From the NCBI GenBank assembly GCA_903944085.1, contig CAJAQO010000144.1, positions 1 through 46,003 on the forward strand: 46,003 nt of DNA, given 5' to 3'. A program made the position numbers and the translations under genes. Below the pieces are notes generated by a model. It did not search any database. It was not told where the DNA came from and saw only the letters and a list, made by a program, of their open reading frames with translations. Positions 34,707-44,188 of the stretch are shown piece by piece (positions within the stretch are counted from its first letter, which is position 1; the number at the start of each line of letters is the position of its first letter). Source of the DNA: an uncultured Verrucomicrobia subdivision 3 bacterium. GTDB taxonomy: Bacteria; Verrucomicrobiota; Verrucomicrobiia; Limisphaerales; UBA11358.

Positions 34707-35783
34707 TTAAATCGAATAATCGTCGCCAAAGATCTTCACATTTTTCAGCTCCACGAAAACCGGCTCGCCCGGCTTGGGCTGCAATTCCTGAAACTGTTCC
34801 TTGCTCAACTGCACGGTGAAAAGTTCGCCGCTGTCCAGCCGTTTCAACTCCAGATTCGCCACCGGCCCGGCGGCGTTGGAGCGGACCACTTGCGCCGCGA
34901 GCGCGGGGCCGCCGGCTTGGCGCGTCACGCGGATGTCGTGCGGACGCACGAAGGCGACTGTAGCGGTGTCGGTCTCGCCAGTTTTTACGCCAAGCGAAAA
35001 CTCGGTGTCGCCAATGACCACGGCACCGTCCTTCACGCGGCCGCTGAACAAATTCACGTTGCCGAGAAAATCATAAACGAATGGCGACGCGGGATGGTCG
35101 TAAATTTCCTCCGGCGTGCCGATCTGCTCAATTTTGCCGGCGCGCAAAATCGCCACGCGGTCGGCCACTTCCAGCGCCTCCTCTTGATCGTGCGTCACAA
35201 ACAAAGTCGTGATGTGAATTTCGTCATGCAACTGCCGCAGCCAGCGGCGCAGTTCCTTGCGCACTTTCGCGTCGAGTGCGCCGAACGGCTCGTCGAGCAG
35301 CAAAACTTTCGGCTCCACCGCGAGCGCGCGGGCGAGCGCGACGCGCTGGCGCTGGCCGCCGGAAAGCTGCGAGGGAAAACGATTGGCGAGCGGATCCAGT
35401 TGGATGAGCTTCAGCAATTTTTCCACGCGGGCGCGGATTTCTTTTTCCGGCGGACGCGTCGTCTTTGGGCGCACCCGCAAACCAAAGGCGATGTTTTCAA
35501 ACACGCTCATATGCCGGAACAACGCGTAATGCTGGAACGCAAAGCCGGCTTTGCGCTCGCTGGCGGGAATCTGCGTGACATCCTCGCCGTAAAACAAAAC
35601 CTGCGCGGTGCCCGGGTTGTCGGGAAATTCCAGGCCGGCGATGGTGCGCAGCAGCGTGGTCTTGCCGGAGCCGGACGGGCCAAGCAGCGCGACGAGTTCA
35701 CCGGACTCGACCTTGAGGCTGACGTTGTCGAGCGCGGTGAAGCCGCCGAATTTTTTTGTGACGTTTTTGACTTCGACGCTCAT
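34707..35783 (-). CDS. cysA: Sulfate/thiosulfate ABC transporter ATPase CysA
   Basis: This 358-residue ATPase drives sulfate uptake through CysTW at the inner membrane. Walker [11 protein letters not shown]-loop, signature [15 protein letters not shown], Walker [13 protein letters not shown] and the switch histidine in FVTHDQEEA are intact. The C-terminal TOBE domain follows ([13 protein letters not shown]). ATG 35783 overlaps the cysW stop as ATGA; a longer frame lies inside cysW. Length matches CysA (365 in E. coli). It is the last gene of the operon. Confidence 0.96.
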   Translation of the reverse strand: MSVEVKNVTKKFGGFTALDNVSLKVESGELVALLGPSGSGKTTLLRTIAGLEFPDNPGTAQVLFYGEDVTQIPASERKAGFAFQHYALFRHMSVFENIAFGLRVRPKTTRPPEKEIRARVEKLLKLIQLDPLANRFPSQLSGGQRQRVALARALAVEPKVLLLDEPFGALDAKVRKELRRWLRQLHDEIHITTLFVTHDQEEALEVADRVAILRAGKIEQIGTPEEIYDHPASPFVYDFLGNVNLFSGRVKDGAVVIGDTEFSLGVKTGETDTATVAFVRPHDIRVTRQAGGPALAAQVVRSNAAGPVANLELKRLDSGELFTVQLSKEQFQELQPKPGEPVFVELKNVKIFGDDYSI

Positions 35784-36712
35784 GCGGCAATTATTTCTGC
35801 GTCCCGGTTGAGCCGGGCGTTCTGGTGTTCCACCCACGTTTTCAGGCCGAGTGTGACGAGCGCCAGCAGCGCCAGCAGCGAGGCCACGGCGAATGCGCCG
35901 GCAAAATTATAGTCGTCATACAACGCCTCGATGTGCAGCGGCATGGTGTTCGTCTGCCCGCGAATCCGGCCGCTCACGACCGCGACGGCGCCGAACTCGC
36001 CCATCGCGCGGGCATTGCACAAAATCACGCCGTAAATTAAACCCCATTTGATGTTTGGCAACGTCACGCGCCAAAAGGTCTGCCAGCCGCTCGCGCCGAG
36101 CACGCGCGCGGCCTCCTCTTCGCTGCGGCCCTGTGCCTGCATCAGCGGAATCAATTCCCGCGCGACAAACGGGAACGTCACAAAAATCGTCGCCAACACA
36201 ATTCCTGGCACGGCGAAAATGATTTTGAAATTTTCCTCGTTCAGCCAGTTGGCCAGCCACGGAAACTTTGGGTGGTCCGCGTTCAGATAAAGTCCGAGCC
36301 AGCCTTGCGCGCCGAAAACGAGGACGTAAATCAAACCGGCGATCACCGGCGAAACCGAGAACGGCAGATCAATCAGCGTGAGCAAAATATTTTTGCCGCG
36401 AAAATCAAACTTTGCAATGGCCCACGCGGCGGCGACGCCGAAAACGCAGTTCAGCGGCACGGCGATGACGGCGGCCGTGAACGTCAGCTTGATGGCGCTC
36501 CACGCATTCGGATCGCGCAGGGTTTCAAAATAAAATCCAATTCCCTTCGCGAACGCCTGCGTGAAAACAAAAACGAGCGGCAGAAACAAAAACAGGCTCA
36601 AGAAAACCAGCGCCACCCCGATGAGCGCGCGGCGCACCAGCGGCGGTTCGCCCGTGGTGCGGCGGTGCACGACTGGATGCGGCGTATGAAAAGTGGTCGC
36701 AGCGGGCGTCAT
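35780..36712 (-). CDS. cysW: Sulfate ABC transporter permease CysW
   Basis: This 310-residue inner-membrane permease has six or seven transmembrane helices and the EAA loop ([28 protein letters not shown]) that contacts CysA. The C-terminal [15 protein letters not shown] segment ([34 protein letters not shown]) is diagnostic for CysW. It starts with a longer-than-usual 25-residue hydrophilic tail rich in His and Thr. ATG 36712 overlaps the cysT stop as ATGA, coupling translation. Confidence 0.95.
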   Translation of the reverse strand: MTPAATTFHTPHPVVHRRTTGEPPLVRRALIGVALVFLSLFLFLPLVFVFTQAFAKGIGFYFETLRDPNAWSAIKLTFTAAVIAVPLNCVFGVAAAWAIAKFDFRGKNILLTLIDLPFSVSPVIAGLIYVLVFGAQGWLGLYLNADHPKFPWLANWLNEENFKIIFAVPGIVLATIFVTFPFVARELIPLMQAQGRSEEEAARVLGASGWQTFWRVTLPNIKWGLIYGVILCNARAMGEFGAVAVVSGRIRGQTNTMPLHIEALYDDYNFAGAFAVASLLALLALVTLGLKTWVEHQNARLNRDAEIIAA

Positions 36713-37560
36713 GCGAGGTTGTGCGTGTTGTAGCGGTTCGTCCACCATTGCAGCACGTTGATGGTGAGCAGCAGCGCGAAGGAAAAGACCAGCATCACGA
36801 CCGCGATGGCTGTGGCTTTGCCGTAATCAAACATGTCCAGCTCACCCATGATGATGACCGGCGTGATCTGCGTCTTCATCGGAATGTTGCCGGCAATGAA
36901 AATCACCGAGCCGTATTCACCCAGCGCGCGCGCGAACGCCAGCGCAAAGCCCGTGAGCAACGCCGGCGTGAGCATCGGCAGGATGACGCGCGAAAAAACC
37001 TGCCAGCGGTTTGCGCCGAGACTGGACGCGGCTTCTTCCAGTTCGGGATCGAGGTCTTCGAGAATTGGCTGCACCGTCCGCACGATGAACGGCAGGCCGA
37101 TGAACGTGAGCGCGATGAACACGCCGAGCTGCGTGTTGGCGACCTTGAGGCCCAGCGGCAAAAGCAGTTTTCCGATCCAGCCGTTCTGCGAATACAGCGT
37201 CGCGAGCGTGATGCCCGCAACAGCGGTCGGCAGGGCAAAGGGCAAATCCACCAGCGCGTCCACAATTCTTTTTCCGAAAAATTCGTAGCGCACCAGCACC
37301 CACGCGACGACCAGGCCGAACACGACGTTGACCAGCGCCGCGAAAAACGAGGCGCCAAACGTCAGCCGATACGACGCCATCGCCGTCGGCATGGTCACCG
37401 TGTGCCAGAAATCCGCCCAGGTAAGCGACGTGGCTTTCCAGAAAACCGCCCCCAGCGGAATCAACACGATGAGGCCGAGGTAAAAAAGCGTGAAGCCGAG
37501 CGTCAGTTTGAAGCCCGGCAGCACGCGGATTTTTTTGCCACTGATGCGTTGTTTCGCCAC
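36709..37560 (-). CDS. cysT: Sulfate ABC transporter permease CysT (CysU)
   Basis: This 283-residue permease pairs with CysW. It has six transmembrane helices, the pattern [24 protein letters not shown] typical of CysT, the EAA loop [24 protein letters not shown] and the ending [29 protein letters not shown]. Its ATG follows the stop of the M14-like gene by two bases. Length matches the family (277 in E. coli). Confidence 0.95.
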   Translation of the reverse strand: MAKQRISGKKIRVLPGFKLTLGFTLFYLGLIVLIPLGAVFWKATSLTWADFWHTVTMPTAMASYRLTFGASFFAALVNVVFGLVVAWVLVRYEFFGKRIVDALVDLPFALPTAVAGITLATLYSQNGWIGKLLLPLGLKVANTQLGVFIALTFIGLPFIVRTVQPILEDLDPELEEAASSLGANRWQVFSRVILPMLTPALLTGFALAFARALGEYGSVIFIAGNIPMKTQITPVIIMGELDMFDYGKATAIAVVMLVFSFALLLTINVLQWWTNRYNTHNLA

Positions 37561-37562
37561 GT

Positions 37563-38390
37563 TTAAAGGTTGGGAGCGTAGGCGATGAATTTGTTGTATT
37601 CCAGCAAAATGGTTTGGAGCGCAGCGACAAAAGCGAGTTCCTTCCGATACTCCGGCGGCGTGGCCGGCGTCTCCAAAATGATTTCAAATGGACGCGGGCG
37701 CGTCTTCGGCGGCGCGGACAAAACGCCATCGTAGCAGTCGCGAATGACACCGTTGCGCGCGTTGAAACCGTCAATCACCGACCGCTCATCGCGCGGCAGA
37801 AATTTTTCCGCCGCCGCCAGCGCAGGTTCGATCAGATGCTTCGTCAGCGTCGCGCCGCGCACGATGCCGTAAAAACCGGAGCTGGTGTCGTCGGTGTGCA
37901 GCGCGATGATGCCTTGGAACGAACGCGACCGCAGCTCGGCTTCGAGCAGGCGCACTTCCGGCTCGGCGGAATTTTTCCAGAACTCGCGGTTCAAATCTTT
38001 GCCGGCGCGGGAAAACCGCGTGTGATCCTCGAAGGCGGTCGGATTGCAAACCGGATAAAACGACAAATAATAACCGGCAGCGAGTTCGGGTTTGGTTTCG
38101 AGCAGCTTGATAAACTGCACGACCGCGTGGACGCCTTCCGGCTCATCGCCGTGGACGCCGGCAAAAATGCCGATGCGGATCGGCGTGTCGCCACCGCGCG
38201 GCCCGACGAACAAATAGCGCGGCAGCTCATAGCTCTCGCCAGCCACCTCGAAGCGGGCATCATGATTGGCGACAAGGTTGGGCGAGTTCGCCGCGAGCTG
38301 CTCCAGCGGCGCGAGCAACTCGGCAATCGAGCGACGTTGTTGGCGCGGCGCCAGCGGCGTCAGCTTCAGGGTCGGGTCGGTGATGGTCAT
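37563..38390 (-). CDS. M14-family (AstE/aspartoacylase-like) zinc hydrolase
   Basis: This 275-residue cytoplasmic protein belongs to the M14/succinylglutamate desuccinylase-aspartoacylase fold. The zinc motif is visible in GVHGDEPEG (His and Glu) with a second histidine in IIALHTDD; KDLNREFW matches the substrate-binding NR. No signal peptide is present. ATG 38390 starts the short N-terminal strand; the frame open to 38558 is not supported. Its position inside the sulfate operon, two bases before cysT and about 80 after sbp, is unusual. A link to sulfur-containing amide substrates is speculation; a carboxypeptidase role is equally possible. Confidence 0.85.
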   Translation of the reverse strand: MTITDPTLKLTPLAPRQQRRSIAELLAPLEQLAANSPNLVANHDARFEVAGESYELPRYLFVGPRGGDTPIRIGIFAGVHGDEPEGVHAVVQFIKLLETKPELAAGYYLSFYPVCNPTAFEDHTRFSRAGKDLNREFWKNSAEPEVRLLEAELRSRSFQGIIALHTDDTSSGFYGIVRGATLTKHLIEPALAAAEKFLPRDERSVIDGFNARNGVIRDCYDGVLSAPPKTRPRPFEIILETPATPPEYRKELAFVAALQTILLEYNKFIAYAPNL

Positions 38391-38472
38391 AATTTTTGTT
38401 TGTCGCGATTTAGGTTGGCGGGCGGCGGCGTCCTGGCGTGCCCAGGCCGCCGCCGGCCCGGAGAACCGCATA

Positions 38473-39471
38473 CTAGTTTTGCGGTTGGAAGATCTGGTCA
38501 AAAACGCCGCCGTCGGCAAAGTGCGTCTGCTGCGCTTTCGCCCAACTGCCGAACTCATCGTTCAAAGTGACGAGCTTCAAGTCGGTGAAGTTGGCGGCGT
38601 ATTTTTTGGCAATTTCGGCGTTGCGCGGCCGGTAAAAATTCTTCGCCGCGATTTCCTGGCCTTCGTCAGAGTAAAGATATTTCAAATACTCGTTCGCCGT
38701 TTCGGTCGTGTGATGGCGCCTGGCGTTTTTGTCCACCACGGCCACGGGCGGCTCGGCCAGGATGCTCAACGGGGGCGTGACGATGTCAAAATTGTTGGTG
38801 CCAAATTCCTTGAGCGCAAGGTGCGCCTCGTTTTCCCAAGCCAACAGCGCATCGCCAATGCCGTTCTTGGCGAAAGTCACGGTTGCACCGCGCGCTCCGG
38901 AATCGAGCACCGGCACGTTTTTGTAGAGCTGCTTGATGAAGTCGCGCGCGGCGGCGTCATCGTGGTGGTTTTTTTCCAGCGCATCGGCGTAGGCCGCGAG
39001 ATACGCCCAGCGCGCGCCGCCGGAAGTTTTCGGATTCGGGGCCACCACGCTCACGCTTTTTTTCACGAGATCGTCCCAGTCCTTGATGTTTTTCGGATTG
39101 CCCTTGCGGACGAGGAAAACAATGGTCGAAGTGTAAGGCGTGCTGTCATTCGGCAGCCGCTGCTGCCAGTCGGCGGGCAGCAATTTTGCCTGGGTCGAAA
39201 TGGCGTCAATGTCATACGCCAGCGCGAGTGTCACCACGTCGGCCTCAAGCCCGTTGATGACGGACTGCGCCTGCTTCCCGGAACCGCCGTGAGATTGCGA
39301 CACCACCACGTCGTCGCCGGTTTTCGCCTTCAGATATTTTGTGAACGCCGCGTTATATTCCGTGTAAAGCTCACGCGTCGGATCGTAGGAAACGTTAAGC
39401 AATTTGATTTCCTTCGCGCCCGCCGAAAGCACCAGCGCTGCGGCCAGAAAAGTGTTCCATAAGATTTTCAT
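38473..39471 (-). CDS. sbp: Periplasmic sulfate-binding protein
   Basis: This 332-residue protein binds sulfate in the periplasm for the CysTWA transporter. A signal peptide ([19 protein letters not shown]) is followed by [21 protein letters not shown] and [16 protein letters not shown], both Sbp/CysP signatures, and [20 protein letters not shown] start at ATG 39471; an upstream ATG nine codons earlier would spoil the signal peptide. It follows the porin gene by 28 bases and precedes the M14-like gene. Confidence 0.95.
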   Translation of the reverse strand: MKILWNTFLAAALVLSAGAKEIKLLNVSYDPTRELYTEYNAAFTKYLKAKTGDDVVVSQSHGGSGKQAQSVINGLEADVVTLALAYDIDAISTQAKLLPADWQQRLPNDSTPYTSTIVFLVRKGNPKNIKDWDDLVKKSVSVVAPNPKTSGGARWAYLAAYADALEKNHHDDAAARDFIKQLYKNVPVLDSGARGATVTFAKNGIGDALLAWENEAHLALKEFGTNNFDIVTPPLSILAEPPVAVVDKNARRHHTTETANEYLKYLYSDEGQEIAAKNFYRPRNAEIAKKYAANFTDLKLVTLNDEFGSWAKAQQTHFADGGVFDQIFQPQN

Positions 39472-39499
39472 AAAATGAATATTGGGTGTTTGTGGCATG

Positions 39500-40879
39500 T
39501 TAAAAGGCCAGTTGCACGCGGGAAAACAGCACGTTTTCCGCCTGCGCCGGCACTATGCCGGGTGCCGCCGTGCCGGCGAAGCCGCCAAAGGTCGTGTGCG
39601 AAAAACTCAAATTGGCGCGGATGTTTTTGTTGAGATACCAGTTTAAACCCACGGCCCAGGCGGTGGCGGAATCGGCGGACGCAGTTGATTTCGCAAAGCC
39701 ATCCTGAAACGCCTTGCCATCCACGTCCAACGCGCCGAATCGCGCAACCAATTGCCAGGCACCCCACTGGTTCTGACGCGGATCAAACGGATGTCGCGGG
39801 GTCAGGCCACTGTATCCCGCATCTTCGCCGGTCAGCACCCAGCCGCCGGAAACCTCCCACGCGGTGTTTTGCAAATCCGCCGACTTGGTGGCCGACGCCA
39901 CCTGCTGATCGGAAATCACATATTCCGCCATCAACCCGAACGGGCCGTAATAATAAGACGCCTGCGGAGAAACGCGCCAGCCCGCGCCATTGGCCAAGGC
40001 TCCGCTGTAACTGAAAAATTTCTGCTGGCCATCGGTCGTGTAACCTGGCGTCAACCCCGCCGTGTTGGTGCCCGGATGATTGGCCTGATAGCTGCCGCCC
40101 ACGCCGAAGCCCAGCCCGCGCAGCGCGTTCACGCTGGAATTTTTCCACGGCTGGAAAAAGACGCGGCCCGCAAATGCTTTGTCATCCTGAAACGAGGTGT
40201 TGACGGTCGTGCTGTTGTAGTCCGAGCCGCCGTTGAACACGCCCAAGGCATAGCTGGCCACGCCGCTGAACAGATCGCCGTGCAGTTCCACGCCGAGGTC
40301 GCGATTCGGCACGAGGTCGGTCGCCAGTGAACGCTCGTTGAACAAGGTGTTCGCATCAGCCTGCAAATGTTCCAATCCAACCGGGGACTTGAATTTGCCT
40401 GCTTGCAATTGAAATTCCGGACTGTAGCGGTAGTTCATATAGGCATCCACAATCTGCACCGTGCTGCCGCCAAAATCCGGCGTGAAGTTGTAATCAAAAT
40501 CATGGAACACCGTGCCGGACAAAATCGGCCGCGCGCGGCGGAGCAGAAAACCATCGTTGCCATTGATGCCGCCGTCCTGGAAAAACGTCCGGCTGTCAAA
40601 CTGCGCAACCCCGTGAATCTGGGCGATGAAATTCGAGTCGCCTGAACTAAAGCTGAACCCGTTTCCGCCGAGGATGATTTTCGGCGCCGCCTTGGCGGCA
40701 GTGGTGGTATTGTCCTGATCAATTTCCCGCTCGCGTTCCAAAATGCGAACTTTTTGATCCAATTCCTGAATTTGTTTTTTCAGTTGGTCCAGTTCCTGAT
40801 CGCTCGCGGCAAGGGCGCTGACGGCCAGGTTTAAGCCGGCGAGGCCGGCAATCAGTTTCCAGTTCGGTTTTATTTTCAT
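39500..40879 (-). CDS. Outer-membrane porin, OprP/O-type
   Basis: This 459-residue porin has a signal peptide (cleavage after SALAA) and then a coiled-coil segment ([27 protein letters not shown]), as in many verrucomicrobial porins. A 16-strand barrel of the phosphate-selective OprO/OprP type follows. Strand pairs include [13 protein letters not shown] and [24 protein letters not shown]. It ends in aromatic VQLAF, the usual signal for insertion. Its place as first gene of the sulfate operon makes sulfate the likely anion. ATG 40879 is chosen because a basic stretch and hydrophobic core follow directly. Confidence 0.9.
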   Translation of the reverse strand: MKIKPNWKLIAGLAGLNLAVSALAASDQELDQLKKQIQELDQKVRILEREREIDQDNTTTAAKAAPKIILGGNGFSFSSGDSNFIAQIHGVAQFDSRTFFQDGGINGNDGFLLRRARPILSGTVFHDFDYNFTPDFGGSTVQIVDAYMNYRYSPEFQLQAGKFKSPVGLEHLQADANTLFNERSLATDLVPNRDLGVELHGDLFSGVASYALGVFNGGSDYNSTTVNTSFQDDKAFAGRVFFQPWKNSSVNALRGLGFGVGGSYQANHPGTNTAGLTPGYTTDGQQKFFSYSGALANGAGWRVSPQASYYYGPFGLMAEYVISDQQVASATKSADLQNTAWEVSGGWVLTGEDAGYSGLTPRHPFDPRQNQWGAWQLVARFGALDVDGKAFQDGFAKSTASADSATAWAVGLNWYLNKNIRANLSFSHTTFGGFAGTAAPGIVPAQAENVLFSRVQLAF

Positions 40880-40999
40880 TTTCGTTCGGCTTCCGTTTGT
40901 CACGGTCGGCGTTTTTGGTTTTTCTAAGTTCAGTTTTCTGTGTCCGTTTGTTCAGAATTAATTTACGACCGCAGGCATCGTCATTAAATTCAAATAAAA

Positions 41000-41048
41000 A
41001 AGTCGCGCTGATCCCAACGATTTTCCCTTTGTCGCCAATCAGCGACTT
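41000..41048 (-). terminator. Leader terminator / attenuator hairpin before the porin gene
   Basis: On the minus strand AAGTCGCTGAT (41048-41038) pairs with ATCAGCGCGACTT (41012-41000) with a two-base bulge, followed by TTTTTTATTT. The 5' strand of this stem can alternatively pair with a nearer GCGAC (41035-41031) around six bases, so two structures compete. It lies about 31-79 bases downstream of the predicted sulfate-operon start. It could also simply end the rrf2 transcript. Confidence 0.7.
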
Positions 41049-41062
41049 AATCCACATTTTTC

Positions 41063-41083
41063 TATAAACGACTTATTGTGTCG
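41063..41083. promoter_or_regulatory. Candidate Rrf2 operator at the sulfate-operon promoter
   Basis: The plus-strand sequence TATAAACGA-N6-GTGTCG contains the dyad GAC-N7-GTC, the arrangement known for IscR type-1 sites of the Rrf2 family. The same string with GCGTCG occurs at 41598-41618. The site overlaps the predicted transcription start, as expected for a repressor. Confidence 0.55.
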
Positions 41084-41085
41084 TC

Positions 41086-41113
41086 ATTATCTCGCGTCAG
41101 TGGAATTTGTCAA
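41086..41113 (-). promoter_or_regulatory. Sigma-70 promoter of the sulfate-uptake operon
   Basis: On the minus strand TTGACA (41113-41108) is followed after 16 bases by GATAAT (41091-41086). These match 6/6 and 5/6 of the consensus. Transcription would start near 41079, giving a leader of about 200 bases before the porin gene. Confidence 0.65.
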
Positions 41114-41133
41114 CCAGTAAAATGAAAAATATT

Positions 41134-41595
41134 TCAGATGCCTTCCCCGCCGATGAAACCGGTGGAAACCTCATGCCGGGAAACCGGCAGGCTTTTGGCG
41201 ACCTCCGCGAGGGTGGTTTTATCCATCAGATTCGCCACATAATTGCGCGCATCGAAAAATACGCGGCGAAACCGGCAGACCGATTCTTGCGAACAGCGCT
41301 GATAGCCGGTGACCGAAACACAGTCAATCGGCGCCAAAATTCCGTCAAAATGCCGCACCACCTCGCCCATCGTAATTTTGGCTGGACTGCGCGCAAGAAA
41401 ATAGCCGCCGCGAATCCCGGCCGAACTGTCCACCCAGCCCTGGGATTTGAGCCCAAGCATGATCTGCTCGAGAAACCGTTTGGGCACATCATTGCGCCGC
41501 GCCAGCTCCCGGATGGGTATGGGTGAGCCGCCGTAGTGGTCCACCAGCGTGAACATGGCCCGCAACGCATAATCAGTTCGCTTGGAAATCCGCAT
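41134..41595 (-). CDS. Rrf2-family transcriptional regulator
   Basis: This 153-residue regulator has the Rrf2 winged helix (KRTDYALRAMFTLVD, IPIRELARRNDVPKRFLEQIMLGLKSQGWVDSSAGIRGGY). Three cysteines are spaced IDC...QRC..ESVC, where IscR and its relatives hold a [2Fe-2S] cluster. Known Rrf2 proteins include IscR (iron-sulfur) and CymR (cysteine). Its position directly upstream of the sulfate operon, in the same direction, and the repeated operator motif make control of sulfate uptake, and of itself, the likely job. ATG 41595 sits two bases downstream of that motif. Whether it senses cysteine, O-acetylserine or cluster status cannot be read from the sequence. Confidence 0.9.
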   Translation of the reverse strand: MRISKRTDYALRAMFTLVDHYGGSPIPIRELARRNDVPKRFLEQIMLGLKSQGWVDSSAGIRGGYFLARSPAKITMGEVVRHFDGILAPIDCVSVTGYQRCSQESVCRFRRVFFDARNYVANLMDKTTLAEVAKSLPVSRHEVSTGFIGGEGI

Positions 41596-41597
41596 AT

Positions 41598-41618
41598 TAT
41601 AAACGATAGGACGCGTCG
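41598..41618. promoter_or_regulatory. Candidate autoregulatory Rrf2 operator
   Basis: TATAAACGA-N6-GCGTCG on the plus strand repeats the motif at 41063-41083 with identical spacing. It ends two bases before the rrf2 ATG, so binding would block transcription or translation initiation. Its dyad is weaker than the downstream copy. Confidence 0.5.
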
Positions 41619-41655
41619 GTTTTAAGTCAAAGCTTTTTTGGAATCCGACCGCGCA

Positions 41656-42333
41656 TTATCTCGGCCGTTTGGCAATGACTTCAATCGCCGCCTGGTTTTT
41701 CGCAATCATGTTCGCGGGCAGGATGCCGCGCCAGAAGACGTTCGGATAAACCACCGCGCCGCGGCCGAGGATGCTGCCGGGGTTCAGCACGGCGTTGCAG
41801 CCGGCTTCCGCGCCGTCGCCCAACAGCGCGCCGAACTTGCGCAAGCCGGTGTCCAGCGGCACGCCGTCCACTTCCACCTCGACGTTGCCGGGAAATAATT
41901 TGACGTTGGAAATTTTCACGCCCGCGCCGAGATGCGCCTTGTGGCCGAGAATGGCATCGCCGACGTAATTGTAATGCGGCACCTGCGCGCCGTTGAAGAG
42001 CAGCGCGTTCTTGAGTTCGCTCGCGTTGCCCACCACGCAGTTGTCGCCGATGATGACGTTTTCGCGGAGGTAGGCGTTGTGGCGGAGGTGACAGTTCTTG
42101 CCGATGATGGCCGGGCCTTTGATCATCACGCCCGGTTCCACAAACGTGCCTTCGCCGATGAGGACGCGTTCGCCGATGCTCGCACCAGGAAAGCGCCGGG
42201 GCGGATTCTGCCGCGTGACCTGGTCGAGATAGACTTCAATTTTCTTGAGCGCCTCCCACGCAAAATTGCAGCCGTCAAAAATCGCGGCGTGCTCGGTTTG
42301 GGCGAGATCAAATAAATCGGCAGGTTTGAACAT
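41656..42333 (-). CDS. GlmU-like left-handed beta-helix transferase
   Basis: This 225-residue protein resembles the acetyltransferase half of GlmU without the uridylyltransferase half. Hexapeptide repeats run from about residue 52 (GERVLIGEGTFVEPGVMIKGPAIIGKNCHL), followed by RENVIIGDNCVVGNASELKNA, HYNYVGDAILGHKAHLGAGV and GTILG-like GSILGRGAVVYPNVFWRG. The first 40 residues are a short helical cap. It could acetylate a sugar phosphate or a nucleotide sugar, or have lost activity. No glm or wbp genes are adjacent. Confidence 0.8.
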   Translation of the reverse strand: MFKPADLFDLAQTEHAAIFDGCNFAWEALKKIEVYLDQVTRQNPPRRFPGASIGERVLIGEGTFVEPGVMIKGPAIIGKNCHLRHNAYLRENVIIGDNCVVGNASELKNALLFNGAQVPHYNYVGDAILGHKAHLGAGVKISNVKLFPGNVEVEVDGVPLDTGLRKFGALLGDGAEAGCNAVLNPGSILGRGAVVYPNVFWRGILPANMIAKNQAAIEVIAKRPR

Positions 42334-42382
42334 GCCAGCAGCTTAAAGAAAATGCGCCCGCCGGCAAAGGCAAATGCGGTCG

Positions 42383-44188
42383 TTAACTGGCGACGTTGGC
42401 GAGCGCACGCTGCACGACTTCGGCAAGCGCGGTGATCGAAACGGGCTTTTCGAGCAGCTCGCGCACGCCGGCTTCGCGCAGATTTTCCGGCGTGAGCGCG
42501 GAGCTGAAACCGCTCACGAGAATGACCGGCACATCCGGGCGGATCGCGCGCAGTTGGCGCGTCACTTCCAGTCCGTTCATTTCCGGCATGGTCAGGTCGG
42601 TGATCACCAGCGCGAATTGCGCCGGATTTTCCCGGAACAAAGCCACCGCCGCGCGCGGCTGGTTGCTCACGATGACCTGATAATTCAGCCGCTTCAACAT
42701 GGCCTGAAACACCTTCGTCAACGCCGCTTCATCATCCACCAATAAAACCATTTCGCCGTGGCCGCACGGCAGGCTGCTGGTGGGGCTGTCCGTCGGAATT
42801 TCATTCGGCATTTGCGCCGGGAAATAGAGGCGAAACGTCGTGCCTTCGCCCAGCTGGCTTTCGACCGTCAGGCTGCCGTCATGCGACTGCACGATGCCAT
42901 GCACCACCGCGAGGCCCAGGCCGGTGCCTTTGCCAACCGGCTTGGTGGTGAAGAAGGGTTCAAAAATCCGCTCCATTGTTTTCGCGTCCATGCCGTGGCC
43001 GGTGTCAGTCACGGTCAGCCGCGCGTAGGAAATCGGTTTTAATTCCCGATGCGCTTGGATGAATGCTTCGTCCGGCGTGAACTCTTCGAGGCTCACGGTC
43101 AGCCGGCCGGGCCGGCCTTCCATCGCGTGCAACGCGTTCGTGGCCAGGTTGACGGCCACCTGATAAATCTGCGTCGGATCGGCCAGCACGGCGGGTGCGG
43201 CGGCGGCAATGTGGGTTTCGATTTGAATGTCCGCCGGCAGCGAGGCGCGCAAAAATTTCATCGCCTCCTTGACCACCATGTCCAGCCGGATGACCTGCCG
43301 TGCCTGTTCGCGCTTGCGGCTGAACGTCAAAATCTGCTGCACCAGATCCTTGGCGCGGTTGGCGGCGATGAGAATTTCCGCGATGCTTTCCTGCGCCGGG
43401 GCGTTGCCTTCCGTGTCCTGCTGGAGCAGGCACGCGAAACCGAACATCGCGGCGAGGATGTTGTTGAAATCATGTGCGATGCCGCCGGCGAGCGTGCCGA
43501 CCGCCTCCATCTTTTGCGCCTGCTGCAAACGGTTTTCAAGCTGCCGCCGTTCCGTCACGTCCTGCTTGATCGCCACGAAATGCGCGATCTGGCCGTCAGC
43601 TCCGCGCACCGGCGTGATGGTCATGTCCTCGGTGTAAAGCCGGCCGTCCTTGCGTTTGTTGATGAGTTCGCCATGCCACACGTTGCCGGTGCTGACGGTG
43701 GCCCACATGGTGGCGTAAAAGGCCGGCGGATGCTGGCCGGATTTCAGCACGCGCGGACTCTGCCCGATGGCTTCCGCCGCCGAATAGCCCGTGAGCTGGG
43801 TGAAGGACGGATTCACCCATTCGATCTTGCCCCGGTGGTCAGTAATAACAATGCCGTTGGCCGCCGCCGTCAGCGCGCTGAACTGCAAACTCATTTGCGC
43901 CTCGGCCCGCTTCCGTTCGGTGATGTCTTGAATGACGCCCACCATTTGCACGACCCGCCCGTGCTCGTCCAACGTCAGTTTGCCGAGGCCGTGAACCCAG
44001 CGCTCCTGCTGGTCTTTCAGCCGGACGATCCGGTAGTTCCGGTCAAACGGCTGCTGGCGTTGCAACACTTCTTCCTGCAAATAACGCTGCATGTCCGCGC
44101 GGTCGTGCGGATGAACAATGCGCAGCCAGCCCGCCGCGACATCGCGGCGAAAGGGATGATTTAATTGCCTACCATCATTGATTGTCAC
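42383..44188 (-). CDS. Hybrid sensor histidine kinase, N-terminally truncated
   Basis: This 601-residue kinase has a partial PAS_3 domain ([15 protein letters not shown]...[14 protein letters not shown]), a complete PAS domain ([33 protein letters not shown]) and PAC. Then follow HisKA with [14 protein letters not shown] (phospho-His), HATPase with [11 protein letters not shown], and [33 protein letters not shown]. A C-terminal receiver domain follows, with the phosphorylated Asp in [13 protein letters not shown]. The HPHDR part of the first PAS begins only about 27 residues in, so roughly 40 upstream residues are missing; the open frame starts within the 3' end of the sigma gene. No transmembrane segment remains. 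It may still sense a cytoplasmic ligand through the second PAS domain. Its partner is unknown. Confidence 0.85.
   Translation of the reverse strand: [601 protein letters not shown]

Noticed and set aside
40719..41057. A 112-residue protein overlapping the porin start.
   Set aside because: The 3' half reads the porin coding sequence in another frame; only a short leader peptide is conceivable, and that is listed as a finding.
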